Source: JBLHLB01 sp047618505 (GTDB taxonomy: Bacteria > Planctomycetota > UBA1135 > GCA-002686595). From it: a DNA stretch of 15,581 nt. The position numbers and the translations under genes are program-made. The notes below the pieces were generated by a model. It worked only from the letters and a program-made list of their open reading frames with translations, had not been told where the DNA came from and made no database searches. The stretch covers positions 1 to 15,581 of the forward strand of contig JBLHLB010000060.1 in NCBI GenBank assembly GCA_047618505.1, given 5' to 3'. Shown in pieces: positions 1 through 8,136 of the stretch; the stretch's first letter is position 1; every line of letters begins with the position of its first letter.

Positions 1-580
1 CCTCGGCTCGTGTTTGCACAACAGCGATGGTCTGGGGGTGGCACAGTTCGGAGACGAAAAAGGTATCGCGCTTCTCACGTAGCACGCGGTGGCACATGGC
101 CAAGGCCTCCGCCGCCGCCGTGGCTTCGTCCAGGAGCGACGCGTTTGCCAGGGGCAACCCCGTCAGATCCACCACCATGGTTTGGTAATTGAGGAGCGCC
201 TCCAAACGACCCTGACTGATCTCCGCCTGATAGGGCGTGTACTGCGTGTACCAACCGGGGTTCTCCAGCACGTTGCGTTGGATCACCGAGGGCAATAGCG
301 TCCCGTAGTATCCCATGCCGATGTAGGAACGCATGGGTCGGTTCAGGTCCGCCATGCGGCGCAGATCCTTGAGGTACTCGCTCTCACTCAGGGCGGGATC
401 CAAGTTCAGCTCGCGTCCCAGGCGAATCGAACTTGGCACCGTTTCCTGCATCAACGTGTCCAGGTCCGGTGCGCCGACCGTGCGTAGCATCGTGGCTACT
501 TCCTCCTTAGACGGCCCCAGGTGCCGTGCTGCGAGATGGTCGAGAAAGGGGAAGAGTTGGGGGGAGTCGTGCTGGCTCAA
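1..580 (-). CDS. gcvP: Glycine dehydrogenase (decarboxylating), P-protein, N-terminal part (partial)
   Basis: This is the 5' end of a minus-strand gene that runs off the left edge; about 193 codons are visible. It encodes the PLP-dependent P-protein of the glycine cleavage system, which decarboxylates glycine and passes the aminomethyl group to lipoylated H-protein. Visible family signatures, in order, are RHLGPS (residues 19-24), IGMGYY, NPGWYTQYTPYQAEISQGR, LLNYQTMVVDLTGL and NASLLDEATAAAEA. The leading RHLGP motif is typical of the long single-chain GcvP rather than the split GcvPA. Because that motif lies upstream of the first ATG (491), the start must be further upstream. A TTG at 580 is the only NTG codon between the motif and the in-frame stop at 592-590. 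No clear Shine-Dalgarno precedes it. The gene is divergent from the M1 peptidase, and no glycine riboswitch is recognisable in the 190-base gap. Identity is secure; the exact start is moderately sure. Confidence 0.95.
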   Translation of the reverse strand, partial: MSQHDSPQLFPFLDHLAARHLGPSKEEVATMLRTVGAPDLDTLMQETVPSSIRLGRELNLDPALSESEYLKDLRRMADLNRPMRSYIGMGYYGTLLPSVIQRNVLENPGWYTQYTPYQAEISQGRLEALLNYQTMVVDLTGLPLANASLLDEATAAAEALAMCHRVLREKRDTFFVSELCHPQTIAVVQTRAE

Positions 581-770
581 CGGCGAAAATCAACGCGGGG
601 GGCCGCACCAAGGGCGACCCGATCAATGGGGAGTCTCGTCTGAAAACGAGGATTGGCGAAGAGTCTAGCCTAGGCATCCCCCGGAGCCATGGGCCCGCGG
701 CGGGTTTCCGATTGGGTAAGGGCAGGTGGAATCGCGGACTCAGGCAGGGGGTGGCGGCTAAGATGCTTCG

Positions 771-2300
771 ATGCTGTCGAAATCCATCACCCCCGCTGTC
801 TCAGGACCCATTGCTGGGCTCCTGCTTTGCGCCCCGCTCCTCGTGTCCTGCTCGGTCCTCGGCCTTGGCCAGGAAGAGGAGCCCGCAACCGTCATCGTGG
901 GCACCCCCGGTGCCCTGGAAGTTGGTGACCCCTACTACCCCGGGTCGGGCAGCGGTGGCATCGATGCCCAGCTCTATGACCTGGACCTCAGCGTGGACAT
1001 GGAGAGCGGAGCCCTGGTTGCCCGTGCGGTCATTGACCTGCGCGCGACACAGGACCTCTCGGCCTTCTCCCTAGACTTCGGGGTCTTTGAAATCGGCAGC
1101 CTGTCGATCGACGGAGATGAAGCGCAATATCGGCGGGATGGCAACGAGCTGATCATCACCCTGGCGCAGCCCCTGGCCGAGGGGACCGACTTCCGTTGCG
1201 AGGTGGAATACAGCGGCGTCCCAGGCTTGATCCCTGACGCTTCTCTGGCGAAATTCGGCCTGCCCGGAGTCGGCTGGTGGAAGATGTCTTCGGGCATCTA
1301 CACCTTGAGCGAATGCGTCGGCGCGGCCTCCTGGTTCCCCTGCAACGATCACCCCACGGATAAGGCACGCCTGCGCTTGCGCGTGACCGTCGACGAGCCC
1401 TGGGTCGTGGCGGCCAATGGCCTCCTGGTGGAAGAGGTCATCGGCACGGGGGCTAACGGCCTGGAGCAGCGCACCTATCAGTTTGATGCGCGTGACCCCA
1501 TGGCGACCTACCTGGCGACCGTCAACATCGCTCGTTTCAACGTGACGTTGGAGGAAGGCCCCGAGGGGCTGCCGCTGGTGCTCTACGCACCCCTGGATGC
1601 AAAGGAGAAAGAACTCGCTGCCTTCGCCCGCACGGGCGAGATGATCACTTACTTCAGCGAACTCTTTGGACCCTATCCCTTTGAGTGCTTTGGCGGAGTC
1701 ATCTCTTACGAGCAGGTCGGCGGAGCACTGGAGACACAGACTCTCCCGGTCTATTCACGGGGGGCGGGCGAAGGGGTTGTGGCCCACGAATTGGCCCACC
1801 AGTGGTTTGGCAACGCCGTCTCCATTGAACGCTGGGAGGATCTATGGCTGAACGAGGGCTTTGCCAGCTACGCTGAGCTGTTGTGGGTGGAGCACACCGA
1901 CGGCAAAGAGGCCATGGAGAAGCGTGCGGCCCGTTCCTATCGCAGTCAACTTCAGCGGCGCACGGGGGCTCCCCACGACCCCGGCGTGGCAAACCTGTGG
2001 AGTGCACGTGCCTATCAACGCGGTTCTGTTTTGCTGCACGCCCTGCGAGGGGAGATCGGCGACGACCTCTTCTTCGAAGTCCTGCGCCAGTGGGTTGCGC
2101 GCAACCTGCACGGGAACGCGAATACCGCCGAGTTCATTGCACTAACCGAAGAACTCGCCAAGCGCGAGCTGGACGAGTTCTTCGATGTGTACCTCTACGG
2201 CGAGATGCTGCCCGTCATCACGACCCCAGCAGGAAGCGGCCCCGGAGGAAAGACCGGCGAGGCTGAGACTCCGGCAGACACTGACTCCGGTGGGCTCTGA
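771..2300 (+). CDS. M1-family zinc aminopeptidase, lipoprotein
   Basis: A 509-residue gluzincin metallopeptidase expected to remove N-terminal residues from peptides at the cell envelope. The N-terminus has a hydrophobic stretch ending in a lipobox, LVSC, with Cys27 as the likely lipidated residue. An N-terminal beta-sandwich domain covers roughly residues 60-250. The catalytic domain has GALET (318-322, the exopeptidase GxMEN equivalent), the zinc motif HELAH (339-343) and NEGFA with Glu362 as third ligand, giving the HExxH-18-E spacing of family M1. Tyr415 in AYQRG matches the transition-state tyrosine. The protein is short for M1: the large C-terminal helical domain is absent and it ends in a Gly/Pro/acidic tail. 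The start at ATG 771 gives a proper lipoprotein signal. Its stop codon lies at the boundary of a 16-base tandem duplication. Substrate unknown; family assignment is firm. Confidence 0.95.
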   Translation: MLSKSITPAVSGPIAGLLLCAPLLVSCSVLGLGQEEEPATVIVGTPGALEVGDPYYPGSGSGGIDAQLYDLDLSVDMESGALVARAVIDLRATQDLSAFSLDFGVFEIGSLSIDGDEAQYRRDGNELIITLAQPLAEGTDFRCEVEYSGVPGLIPDASLAKFGLPGVGWWKMSSGIYTLSECVGAASWFPCNDHPTDKARLRLRVTVDEPWVVAANGLLVEEVIGTGANGLEQRTYQFDARDPMATYLATVNIARFNVTLEEGPEGLPLVLYAPLDAKEKELAAFARTGEMITYFSELFGPYPFECFGGVISYEQVGGALETQTLPVYSRGAGEGVVAHELAHQWFGNAVSIERWEDLWLNEGFASYAELLWVEHTDGKEAMEKRAARSYRSQLQRRTGAPHDPGVANLWSARAYQRGSVLLHALRGEIGDDLFFEVLRQWVARNLHGNANTAEFIALTEELAKRELDEFFDVYLYGEMLPVITTPAGSGPGGKTGEAETPADTDSGGL

Positions 2301-2313
2301 CTCCGGTGGGCTC
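2282..2313 (+). repeat. 16-base tandem duplication spanning the M1 peptidase stop codon
   Basis: The unit TGACTCCGGTGGGCTC occurs twice, at 2282-2297 and 2298-2313, and the next copy begins (TGACTA) before diverging. The peptidase stop TGA (2298-2300) is the first three bases of the second copy. The first copy codes for the last residues, in the frame GAC-TCC-GGT-GGG-CTC. As 16 is not a multiple of three, loss or gain of one unit would change the C-terminus. Confidence 0.9.
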
Positions 2314-2342
2314 TGACTAGTCGCCACCGTCGCCTCGCTAAC

Positions 2343-2948
2343 TTACTGGTCCGTGTCCGCGCCGGAATCCTCCGGGGGGCTATCTTCCCCGGTGGACTCA
2401 CCAGCCTCTACTGCCCCTATCCCCTGGGGCCCGGCCTCGGCGACTCGCTTGATGCCCGCAAGCCCCGTCTCCAGGTCCGGTCCAAGGATTCCGTCCAGGA
2501 AGACGCCGAACAAGCGGTTGAGCGGGTTTCGGCCGAGCTCTCCGCGGCTCGTCCAGGTCACGGTGCAGCTCTCTCCACTGGTCTCGATGGAGATGTGGCC
2601 TGTGCCCTGCATATCGGGGTCGATGAAGGCGATCTGGTACAGAATGCCCTCTCCGGGGATGACCTTCGTGAGGCGCAGTCGACCTTTGCCGAGCTCCTCG
2701 CCTTCCCATTTCCACTCCTGTCCCTCACCGACATCTCCGCTGAAGCTCCACTCCGCGGACGCGTCGCGCTCCCTGCTCCAGGCGCTCCACTCGGGCCAGG
2801 TGGTGAGGTCAGAGAGGGGGGCCTGGATGCGCTGGGCATCGGCGGCGATGACGATGGATCGCTGCACCTCATAACTTCCGGGGAGCGCAAAGCTGATGGC
2901 GGCCAGGGCAAGGATCAGAACTAGGAAACCAATCAGGAACTTCTTCAT
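2343..2948 (-). CDS. SRPBCC (START/Bet v1-like) family protein, membrane-anchored
   Basis: A 201-residue protein. Residues 1-22 form a Lys-led hydrophobic segment (MKKFLIGFLVLILAL), either a signal anchor or an uncleaved signal. A single SRPBCC domain follows: YEVQRSIVIAA as the first strand, the family hallmark WPEWSAW at 51-57, then alternating beta strands (GKGRLRLTKV, GHISIE, CTVTWTSRG) and a long C-terminal helix beginning NRLFGVFLDGIL. This fold (polyketide cyclase/dehydrase-like) makes a deep hydrophobic ligand pocket; the ligand here cannot be read from sequence. The last 24 residues are an acidic, Ser/Pro/Gly-rich, probably disordered tail. Start ATG at 2948 fits the signal. It converges on the M1 peptidase with a 42-base gap and is divergent from hemF. 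No specific function is claimed. Confidence 0.88.
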   Translation of the reverse strand: MKKFLIGFLVLILALAAISFALPGSYEVQRSIVIAADAQRIQAPLSDLTTWPEWSAWSRERDASAEWSFSGDVGEGQEWKWEGEELGKGRLRLTKVIPGEGILYQIAFIDPDMQGTGHISIETSGESCTVTWTSRGELGRNPLNRLFGVFLDGILGPDLETGLAGIKRVAEAGPQGIGAVEAGESTGEDSPPEDSGADTDQ

Positions 2949-3115
2949 TGGGGGGCGTTCGGCGCGGATGGACCGTGGGGAGAGTGCCGGGCCAATTGTA
3001 TGGACCCGAGGTCAAGGGGGTTGCTGGAGAGCGATTCTGATCCTGACCCATATTCGGCCGAAGCGCCACCGCAAGAGCGGTCGATCGGCGGACTCGAACA
3101 CGCTACCTTCAGTAC

Positions 3116-4072
3116 ATGTCCATAGCACCCGACTCCGAGAGACCGAATTCCGACGATGTGGAGGGGATTCGCGCCCACTTGCTCGACCTTCAGAACCGCA
3201 TTTGCGAGGGCCTGGCGGTTCTCGATGGTGGAGCTGGATTCCGAGAGGAACTGATCGAGCGCAAGCAACCAGGCGCAGGCAGGGACGGCCTGCATCGCCC
3301 GCGCGTACTCGAGGGCGGAGGGGTCATTGAACGCGCCGCTGTGCACTTCTCCCACACCCTCGGAAACGACCTGCCGCCGGCTGCGACGGAGCGTCGACCG
3401 GAGCTTGTGGGGCGTGCCTACCAGGCGCTGTCGGTCTCGCTCATCGTGCACCCGCGCAATCCCTTTGCTCCGACGTCCCATGCCAACTTCCGCTTCTTCA
3501 TCGCTACCGAGGCAGGCTCGGCGCCGGCCTGGTGGTTTGGCGGTGGGTTTGACATGACGCCCTACTATGGCTTCACCGAAGATTCGCGCCACTGGCATGC
3601 TACGGCTAGGGCCTGCTGCACGCCCCACGGGAGTGAGGTGCACAAGGAGCTCAAGGAATGGTGTGATCGCTACTTCTATTTGCCCCATCGAAAGGAGCAG
3701 CGCGGCATTGGCGGGATCTTCTTCGACGACTGGGATCGCGGTGGGTTTGATGCGGCGCGGGGCCTCTGGATGGACTGCTCCGAGGGTTACCTCAAGGCCT
3801 ATGCACCGATCCTAGAGCGTCGTAAGGACACCGAATACGATGCGGCCCAGCGCGACTGGCAGCTGCTGAGGCGCGGGCGGTATGTTGAGTTCAACCTCCT
3901 GCAGGATCGGGGCACTCGATTCGGACTGGAGGCGGGGGCCCGCACGGAATCGATCCTGGCATCCATGCCACCGGAGGTCCGCTGGCGCTATGACCACCAT
4001 CCTGCAGTAGGCTCCGAGGAAGCACGCCTCCTTGGGGATTTCCTGGTGCCGCGCGACTGGCTCGCGGACTGA
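3116..4072 (+). CDS. hemF: Oxygen-dependent coproporphyrinogen III oxidase
   Basis: A 318-residue HemF, which uses O2 to decarboxylate two propionate side chains of coproporphyrinogen III to vinyl groups, giving protoporphyrinogen IX in haem synthesis. Near-complete family signatures are present: RVLEGGGVIERAAVHFSH, LIVHPRNPFAPTSHANFRFF, WWFGGGFDMTPYY, YFYLPHRKEQRGIGGIFFDD, ERRKDT and RGRYVEFNLLQDRGTRFGL. Four conserved histidines known in E. coli HemF (96, 106, 145, 175) correspond to His112, His122, His161 and His191 here with identical spacing. Length matches the family (about 300). Start ATG 3116 lacks a clear Shine-Dalgarno. The gene is divergent from the SRPBCC gene and lies 156 bases upstream of mdh, probably as a separate unit. 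Presence of the O2-dependent form implies aerobic growth. Confidence 0.98.
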   Translation: MSIAPDSERPNSDDVEGIRAHLLDLQNRICEGLAVLDGGAGFREELIERKQPGAGRDGLHRPRVLEGGGVIERAAVHFSHTLGNDLPPAATERRPELVGRAYQALSVSLIVHPRNPFAPTSHANFRFFIATEAGSAPAWWFGGGFDMTPYYGFTEDSRHWHATARACCTPHGSEVHKELKEWCDRYFYLPHRKEQRGIGGIFFDDWDRGGFDAARGLWMDCSEGYLKAYAPILERRKDTEYDAAQRDWQLLRRGRYVEFNLLQDRGTRFGLEAGARTESILASMPPEVRWRYDHHPAVGSEEARLLGDFLVPRDWLAD

Positions 4073-4168
4073 GGCGGGGCAGACTGGCGTTCCTGAGATG
4101 CTTCCTCCAGGTGAGGCAAGCACCGGGGATTCCTCCATCCGTCCGGCGGGCAAAGCCTGTACTCTGTC

Positions 4169-4219
4169 GCCCCGTTGGGGGCCAAACCGGTCCCCTAGGC
4201 CTCCGTTCGGGTGGGAGCC
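4169..4219 (+). promoter_or_regulatory. Structured mdh leader with mutually exclusive hairpins
   Basis: Three potential hairpins lie just before mdh. Hairpin A pairs GCCCC (4169-4173) with GGGGC (4178-4182). Hairpin B pairs GGGGGCC (4177-4183) with GGTCCCC (4189-4195), one G-T wobble and loop AAACC. A and B use the same G run, so they cannot coexist. Hairpin C pairs GGC-TCC (4198-4204, one bulged C) with GGAGCC (4214-4219), which would bury the GGGAG (4213-4217) that is the best ribosome-binding candidate for GTG 4229. This resembles an attenuator or translational switch, but no ligand or known riboswitch family is recognised. The pairing is seen; regulation is inferred. Confidence 0.4.
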
Positions 4220-4228
4220 CCTGGAGTC

Positions 4229-5182
4229 GTGAACCCTATTTCGCAGCGAAAGATAACCGTCGTTGGCGCCGGCTTCGTCGGCATGACCGCCGCTCAGAAG
4301 TGCGCCGAGAAGGACCTGGCGGCAGAGGTCGTATTGATCGACGTGCTTGAGGGTCGAGCCCAGGGGATCGCCCTGGACCTGAACCAAGCGGCCGCCATCG
4401 AGGGATACCAGGCACGTGTAGTGGGGACAAACGATCCGCGCGACACGCGTGACTCTGACCTCTTCATCGTGACCGCTGGTCGGCCGCGCAAGCCGGGCAT
4501 GAGCCGCTCTGATCTGCTCGAGGTCAATGGGCGCGTGATGGAGTCCGTGGCCGAGACGATCCGCGACGGTTCGCCCGACGCCATCGTCATCGTGGTGACG
4601 AACCCCTTGGACATCATGGTCCACCTGATGCGCGTCAAGCTGGGCTTCCCGGCCAAGCGCGTCGTCGGCATGGCCGGTGTTCTCGACTCTGCTCGCTTTT
4701 CCTGGTTCATTGCCGAGGAAACGGGCATGTCGGTGAAGGACGTCGATGCCATGGTCATGGGCGCCCACGGCGATTCCATGGTGCCCCTACCCCAGGCCTG
4801 CACGGTCAACGGTGTTGGGCTGAGTGAGTTGACGGATGCGGCCACGATTGAGGCCCTTGCAAACCGCACTCGCAGTGGTGGTGCAGAGATCGTCAATCTG
4901 CTCAAGACCGGCAGTGCTTTCTACGCGCCCGCCTCGGCTTCCGTGGCCATGGCCGCTTCGATCCTTAACGACCAGAAGCGTCTACTGCCCTGTTCTTGCT
5001 ACTTGAACGGCATTTACGGTGTGGAAGGTCTCTACACAGGCGTACCCGCCGTGCTGGGGAAGGAGGGGGTTGAGCGCATTGTGAACCTGTCCCTGGATAC
5101 CGAAGCACGCATTCAAATGAACAAAACCGTGGGTGCGATCCAGAAGGACCTAGATGCCCTGCGTGACCTCGGCCTGCTGTAG
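4229..5182 (+). CDS. mdh: NAD-dependent malate dehydrogenase (LDH-like type)
   Basis: A 317-residue malate dehydrogenase that interconverts malate and oxaloacetate with NAD in the TCA cycle. The Rossmann motif GAGFVG is at residues 13-18, and Asp38 at the end of strand beta-2 indicates NAD rather than NADP. The substrate loop GRPRKPGMSR carries Arg87 and Arg93; Arg at the first position marks malate rather than lactate specificity. AGVLDSARF follows, and the catalytic His180 is in GAHGDSMVP. Length is normal for the LDH-like MDH clade (about 310). Start: GTG 4229 is preferred, with GGGAG 11 bases upstream and an N-terminus that begins close to the first strand. GTG 4211 in the same frame would add six residues and has no Shine-Dalgarno. 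fumC follows after 50 bases, so the two are probably co-transcribed. Confidence 0.97.
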   Translation: MNPISQRKITVVGAGFVGMTAAQKCAEKDLAAEVVLIDVLEGRAQGIALDLNQAAAIEGYQARVVGTNDPRDTRDSDLFIVTAGRPRKPGMSRSDLLEVNGRVMESVAETIRDGSPDAIVIVVTNPLDIMVHLMRVKLGFPAKRVVGMAGVLDSARFSWFIAEETGMSVKDVDAMVMGAHGDSMVPLPQACTVNGVGLSELTDAATIEALANRTRSGGAEIVNLLKTGSAFYAPASASVAMAASILNDQKRLLPCSCYLNGIYGVEGLYTGVPAVLGKEGVERIVNLSLDTEARIQMNKTVGAIQKDLDALRDLGLL

Positions 5183-5232
5183 TTCGTGCCGAACCGATTC
5201 TCCGCCAGCAGGCTTACACCTGAACAGACCCC

Positions 5233-6636
5233 ATGAGCACCCGCACCGAAACTGATTCCATGGGACCCATTGAGGTCCCGAACGACGCCCTTTGGGGAGC
5301 CCAAACCCAGCGCTCCCGTGAGAATTTCAAGATCGGCGGGCATGTATTTTCGCGCGAGATGATCCGGGCCCTGGGCGTTGTCAAGAAGTCCGCGGCGCGG
5401 GCTAACATCGAGCTGGGGGAACTAGACGCGCTTTCCAAGGATGCCCAGGACGCGCTCTTGCGGGCGGCGGACGAAGTCATCCAAGGCAAGTGGGACGGTC
5501 AATTCCCCCTGGTCGTTTGGCAGACGGGGTCCGGTACCCAGAGCAATATGAACACCAACGAGGTCATCTCGAATCGCGCGATTCAGATCCTCGGTGGAGA
5601 CTTGGGGTCCAAGACGCCGGTACACCCCAACGACCACGTCAACCGCTCGCAGTCCTCGAACGATTCTTTCCCCACTGCGATGCACGTGGCGGCGGGCGAG
5701 GCCACAGTGCGTCGACTGCTGCCTGCGATTGAGGCCCTTGAGCAGGCGCTGCTCGCCAAGGCGGAGGCCTGGAGCTCCGTTGTCAAGATCGGTCGCACCC
5801 ACCTGCAGGACGCGACGCCCCTGACCCTTGGTCAGGAAATCGGTGGCTGGGCGCACCAGCTTGCGGACGCTCGTCGGGCGATCACAGCAACACTCCCGGG
5901 CGTCTATGAGCTGGCCCTTGGCGGAACCGCCGTCGGCACGGGCCTGAACACTCATCCGCGCTATGCGGAGTTGTCGGCGAGCTTGATCGCTGGCGAAACC
6001 GATCTTCCCTTTGTCACGGCCCCCAATAAGTTTGCCAGTCTCGCGGGACACGACGCCCTCGTGTTCCTCCATGGCGCCTACCGCACGGCGGCCGCGGCCT
6101 GTATGAAGATTGCCAACGATGTGCGCTGGTTGGGGTCTGGTCCGCGCTGCGGTCTGGGCGAGCTGCGCCTTCCGGCTAACGAGCCCGGTAGCTCGATCAT
6201 GCCCGGCAAAGTGAACCCGACCCAGTGCGAGGCTATGACCATGGTTTGTGTACAGGTGCTCGGCAACGACGCAGCCGTGGCATTTGCGGGCACCCAGGGC
6301 AACTTCGAGCTCAACGTCTACAAGCCCCTGATGATTCACAACGTGCTGCAGTCCGCAGGACTTCTGGCCGACGCTTGCGACTCCTTCCGAGAGAAGTGCA
6401 TCGATGGTCTAGAGATGGACGCCGGCCGTATCGACAGCCTCATGCGGCAATCTCTGATGTTGGTGACAGCCCTGAACCGTCATATCGGCTACGACAACGC
6501 TGGCAAGGTTGCCAAGAAGGCCTACAAGGAGAACACCACCCTTGTGGAAGCCTGCGTTGCCCTTGGTTTGATGACCGCGGATGAGTTTGAAGCCGCCGTC
6601 AAGCCCGAGGAAATGGTTGGGCCGCGGCCCGCTTGA
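5233..6636 (+). CDS. fumC: Fumarate hydratase, class II
   Basis: A 467-residue iron-independent fumarase that hydrates fumarate to L-malate, the step preceding malate dehydrogenase. Signatures in order are GSGTQSNMNTNEV, HPNDHVNRSQSSNDSFPTAM, GRTHLQDATPLTLGQE with catalytic His190 (E. coli His188), and GSSIMPGKVNPTQCEA at 319-334. The active-site Ser320 lies on the flexible loop at the position of E. coli Ser318. Length is as expected for FumC; the aspartase-type signature is similar, but the start (MGPIEVPNDALWGAQTQRS) and context favour fumarase. It lies directly after mdh with no terminator in the gap, giving a malate/fumarate pair. No clear Shine-Dalgarno before ATG 5233. Downstream it converges on the thioesterase gene with only 19 bases between. 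Confidence 0.97.
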   Translation: MSTRTETDSMGPIEVPNDALWGAQTQRSRENFKIGGHVFSREMIRALGVVKKSAARANIELGELDALSKDAQDALLRAADEVIQGKWDGQFPLVVWQTGSGTQSNMNTNEVISNRAIQILGGDLGSKTPVHPNDHVNRSQSSNDSFPTAMHVAAGEATVRRLLPAIEALEQALLAKAEAWSSVVKIGRTHLQDATPLTLGQEIGGWAHQLADARRAITATLPGVYELALGGTAVGTGLNTHPRYAELSASLIAGETDLPFVTAPNKFASLAGHDALVFLHGAYRTAAAACMKIANDVRWLGSGPRCGLGELRLPANEPGSSIMPGKVNPTQCEAMTMVCVQVLGNDAAVAFAGTQGNFELNVYKPLMIHNVLQSAGLLADACDSFREKCIDGLEMDAGRIDSLMRQSLMLVTALNRHIGYDNAGKVAKKAYKENTTLVEACVALGLMTADEFEAAVKPEEMVGPRPA

Positions 6637-6655
6637 GCCGGGTTGTGGAAACCGC

Positions 6656-7057
6656 CTAGCGGTCCATCAACATGTAGGTGAAGAGCCCAGTGGCGATCTC
6701 GCGGTCGCCCTGGGTCACTGTTGACTTAACCAGGGTGATGGTGCGCCCGCCTTTGATTAGCTTGCTGCGGGCGGTCAAAGTGCCGCTCTCCAGGAGCGCT
6801 GGGCGTAGGAAGTTCAGCTTGAACTCGATGCTGGTCATCGTGCGCTCCGCGGGCAAGTCCGGCAGAGTCACATAGACCGCTGCGGCGTCAGCCAGGGCCG
6901 TCAGGATGCCGCCCTGGACGACGCCCTCTTCCTGGAGGAATTCGGGCCTGGGCTCCATGGTGATTACGGCATGGGAGCTGGAGCGTTCCTGTAGCTCAAG
7001 CCCAAGCATGTGGTGCACCGCGCTAAACTCGAACTTGCGTGTGGGGATCTCAGCCAT
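6656..7057 (-). CDS. PaaI-family hotdog-fold thioesterase
   Basis: A 133-residue single hotdog domain of the PaaI/YdiI type, which hydrolyses acyl- or aryl-CoA thioesters in the cytoplasm. The core GVVQGGILTALADAAA (45-60) matches the family helix, with Gln48 where many members have His, and Asp57 at the catalytic acidic position. The strand IEFKLNFLRPA (77-87) and the closing strands GRTITLVKSTVT and REIATGLFTYML are typical. Length matches the family (120-150). Start ATG 7057 has no visible Shine-Dalgarno. The gene is divergent from the MBL-fold hydrolase. Its stop sits in the loop of a small perfect hairpin (ACCGC-CTA-GCGGT, 6651-6663) shared with the end of fumC. The acyl substrate cannot be predicted. 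Confidence 0.9.
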   Translation of the reverse strand: MAEIPTRKFEFSAVHHMLGLELQERSSSHAVITMEPRPEFLQEEGVVQGGILTALADAAAVYVTLPDLPAERTMTSIEFKLNFLRPALLESGTLTARSKLIKGGRTITLVKSTVTQGDREIATGLFTYMLMDR

Positions 7058-7146
7058 GTGTGACGTTAGGGTAGCAGCTCACCCCCGGACCTGCATTGCC
7101 GCATGGTCCCCTCAACTTAAGGCCCTTGCAGGCTCACACTGTTCCC

Positions 7147-8073
7147 ATGAAGACTCTTCTGATTCCCCTGTCCTTCAGCGGACTTCTCGCCGGTGGTCTG
7201 CTGCTGGCCGGCAGCCCGAAACCATTGAATGTAACAACGTCCCTGAACCAGGACGGTGCGGTTCAGAGCGCCCATGTCGCCGGCCCGGTACATATTCTCA
7301 CAGGTGCCGGTGGCAACGTGGGGCTGTCCATTGGTGAAGACGGCGTGCTCCTGATCGACGACAAGTTCGCCGCGAACGAAGGACCTATTCGGGCTGCGAT
7401 CAAGGAGCTTGGTGGGGACAAGATCGTCTACCTGGTAAACACGCATTACCACGGGGACCACACCGGCTCCAACGCGGGCTTTGGTGGAGAGGCGATCATC
7501 GTCGCCCACGCCAACGTGCGAGCGCGTCTTTCGGCGGCGGAGGGGGTTGTTGGGACAACGACCAATCCGCCCGCCCCCAAGGTTGCCCTACCGGAGGTGA
7601 CCCATGAAAACGGGCTGTCGCTCTACTTTAACGGCGAGGAGATTCGGTTGCTCTCCTTCGACCACGGACACACCGATGGCGATAGCGTGGTCTGGTTCAC
7701 GAAGAGCAATGTCGTGCACATGGGAGACCTCTACTTCGACGCCTTCTACCCCTATGTAGACCTCGGGTCAGGCGGGGGAGTCCTGGGGCTAATCACGGGA
7801 CTCGAAGGCGTCCTCGCCACCGTACCAAGCGATGCGAAGATCATCTCTGGGCATGGCCGTGTCACAGGAACCGACGAGCTGCGCGAGTACGTCGCTATGA
7901 TCAAGACGGTACTCGAGCGCGTTCAGGAAGCCATGACTCTGGGCGAGACGGCCCAGCAAATGATCGACAATGGCATGACGGGGGACTTTGACGAACGCTG
8001 GGGTAATTCAAACTTCATGACGCCACTCAAGTTCGTGGACTCGATCCGTTCCTCGCTGCAGCAAAAGCTCTAG
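7147..8073 (+). CDS. Exported metallo-beta-lactamase-fold hydrolase
   Basis: A 308-residue MBL-superfamily protein with a Sec-type signal (MKTLLIPLSFSGLLAGG, to about residue 22), so probably periplasmic. Metal-binding residues are complete: THYHGDH with His100, His102, Asp104 and His105; DHGHTDGD with His173 and/or His175; GDLYFD with Asp194; and SGHGRV with His236. The two-metal HxHxDH layout fits hydrolases such as glyoxalase II, lactonases and the SoxH-like or quinoprotein-relay MBL proteins; the sequence does not show which. It is not a clear B1-B3 antibiotic-resistance enzyme. Start ATG 7147 is chosen because it puts the signal peptide at the very N-terminus; a TTG at 7096 in the same frame would bury it. 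Transcription probably ends at the strong hairpin at 8137-8182. Confidence 0.9.
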   Translation: MKTLLIPLSFSGLLAGGLLLAGSPKPLNVTTSLNQDGAVQSAHVAGPVHILTGAGGNVGLSIGEDGVLLIDDKFAANEGPIRAAIKELGGDKIVYLVNTHYHGDHTGSNAGFGGEAIIVAHANVRARLSAAEGVVGTTTNPPAPKVALPEVTHENGLSLYFNGEEIRLLSFDHGHTDGDSVVWFTKSNVVHMGDLYFDAFYPYVDLGSGGGVLGLITGLEGVLATVPSDAKIISGHGRVTGTDELREYVAMIKTVLERVQEAMTLGETAQQMIDNGMTGDFDERWGNSNFMTPLKFVDSIRSSLQQKL

Positions 8074-8136
8074 GCGGTCTCCGGAGGACGGTTGAGTCTG
8101 ATTGGGCTGCTCTGGCGAATCGGACTGATGCGAAAT

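Noticed and set aside
581..770. Glycine riboswitch before gcvP
   Set aside because: The conserved tandem aptamer cores are not recognisable; only a short hairpin (634-649) and other small stems are seen.
3080..3112. Possible minus-strand tRNA T-arm (GTTCGAGTCC)
   Set aside because: The bases flanking the loop do not pair as a 5-bp T stem, and no acceptor, D or anticodon arm can be built around it.
2945..3688. 247-aa minus-strand frame antisense to hemF
   Set aside because: It shadows the well-conserved hemF gene, has no recognisable domain, and is typical of high-GC antisense open frames.
3812..4768. 318-aa minus-strand frame across hemF and mdh
   Set aside because: It spans two well-supported genes and their gap, with no family motif.
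5422..6339. 305-aa minus-strand frame antisense to fumC
   Set aside because: It overlaps the entire catalytic part of fumC, with composition expected from the opposite strand of a GC-rich gene.
7096..7146. TTG start for the MBL-fold protein
   Set aside because: It would put 17 residues before a standard Sec signal; ATG 7147 is the natural start.
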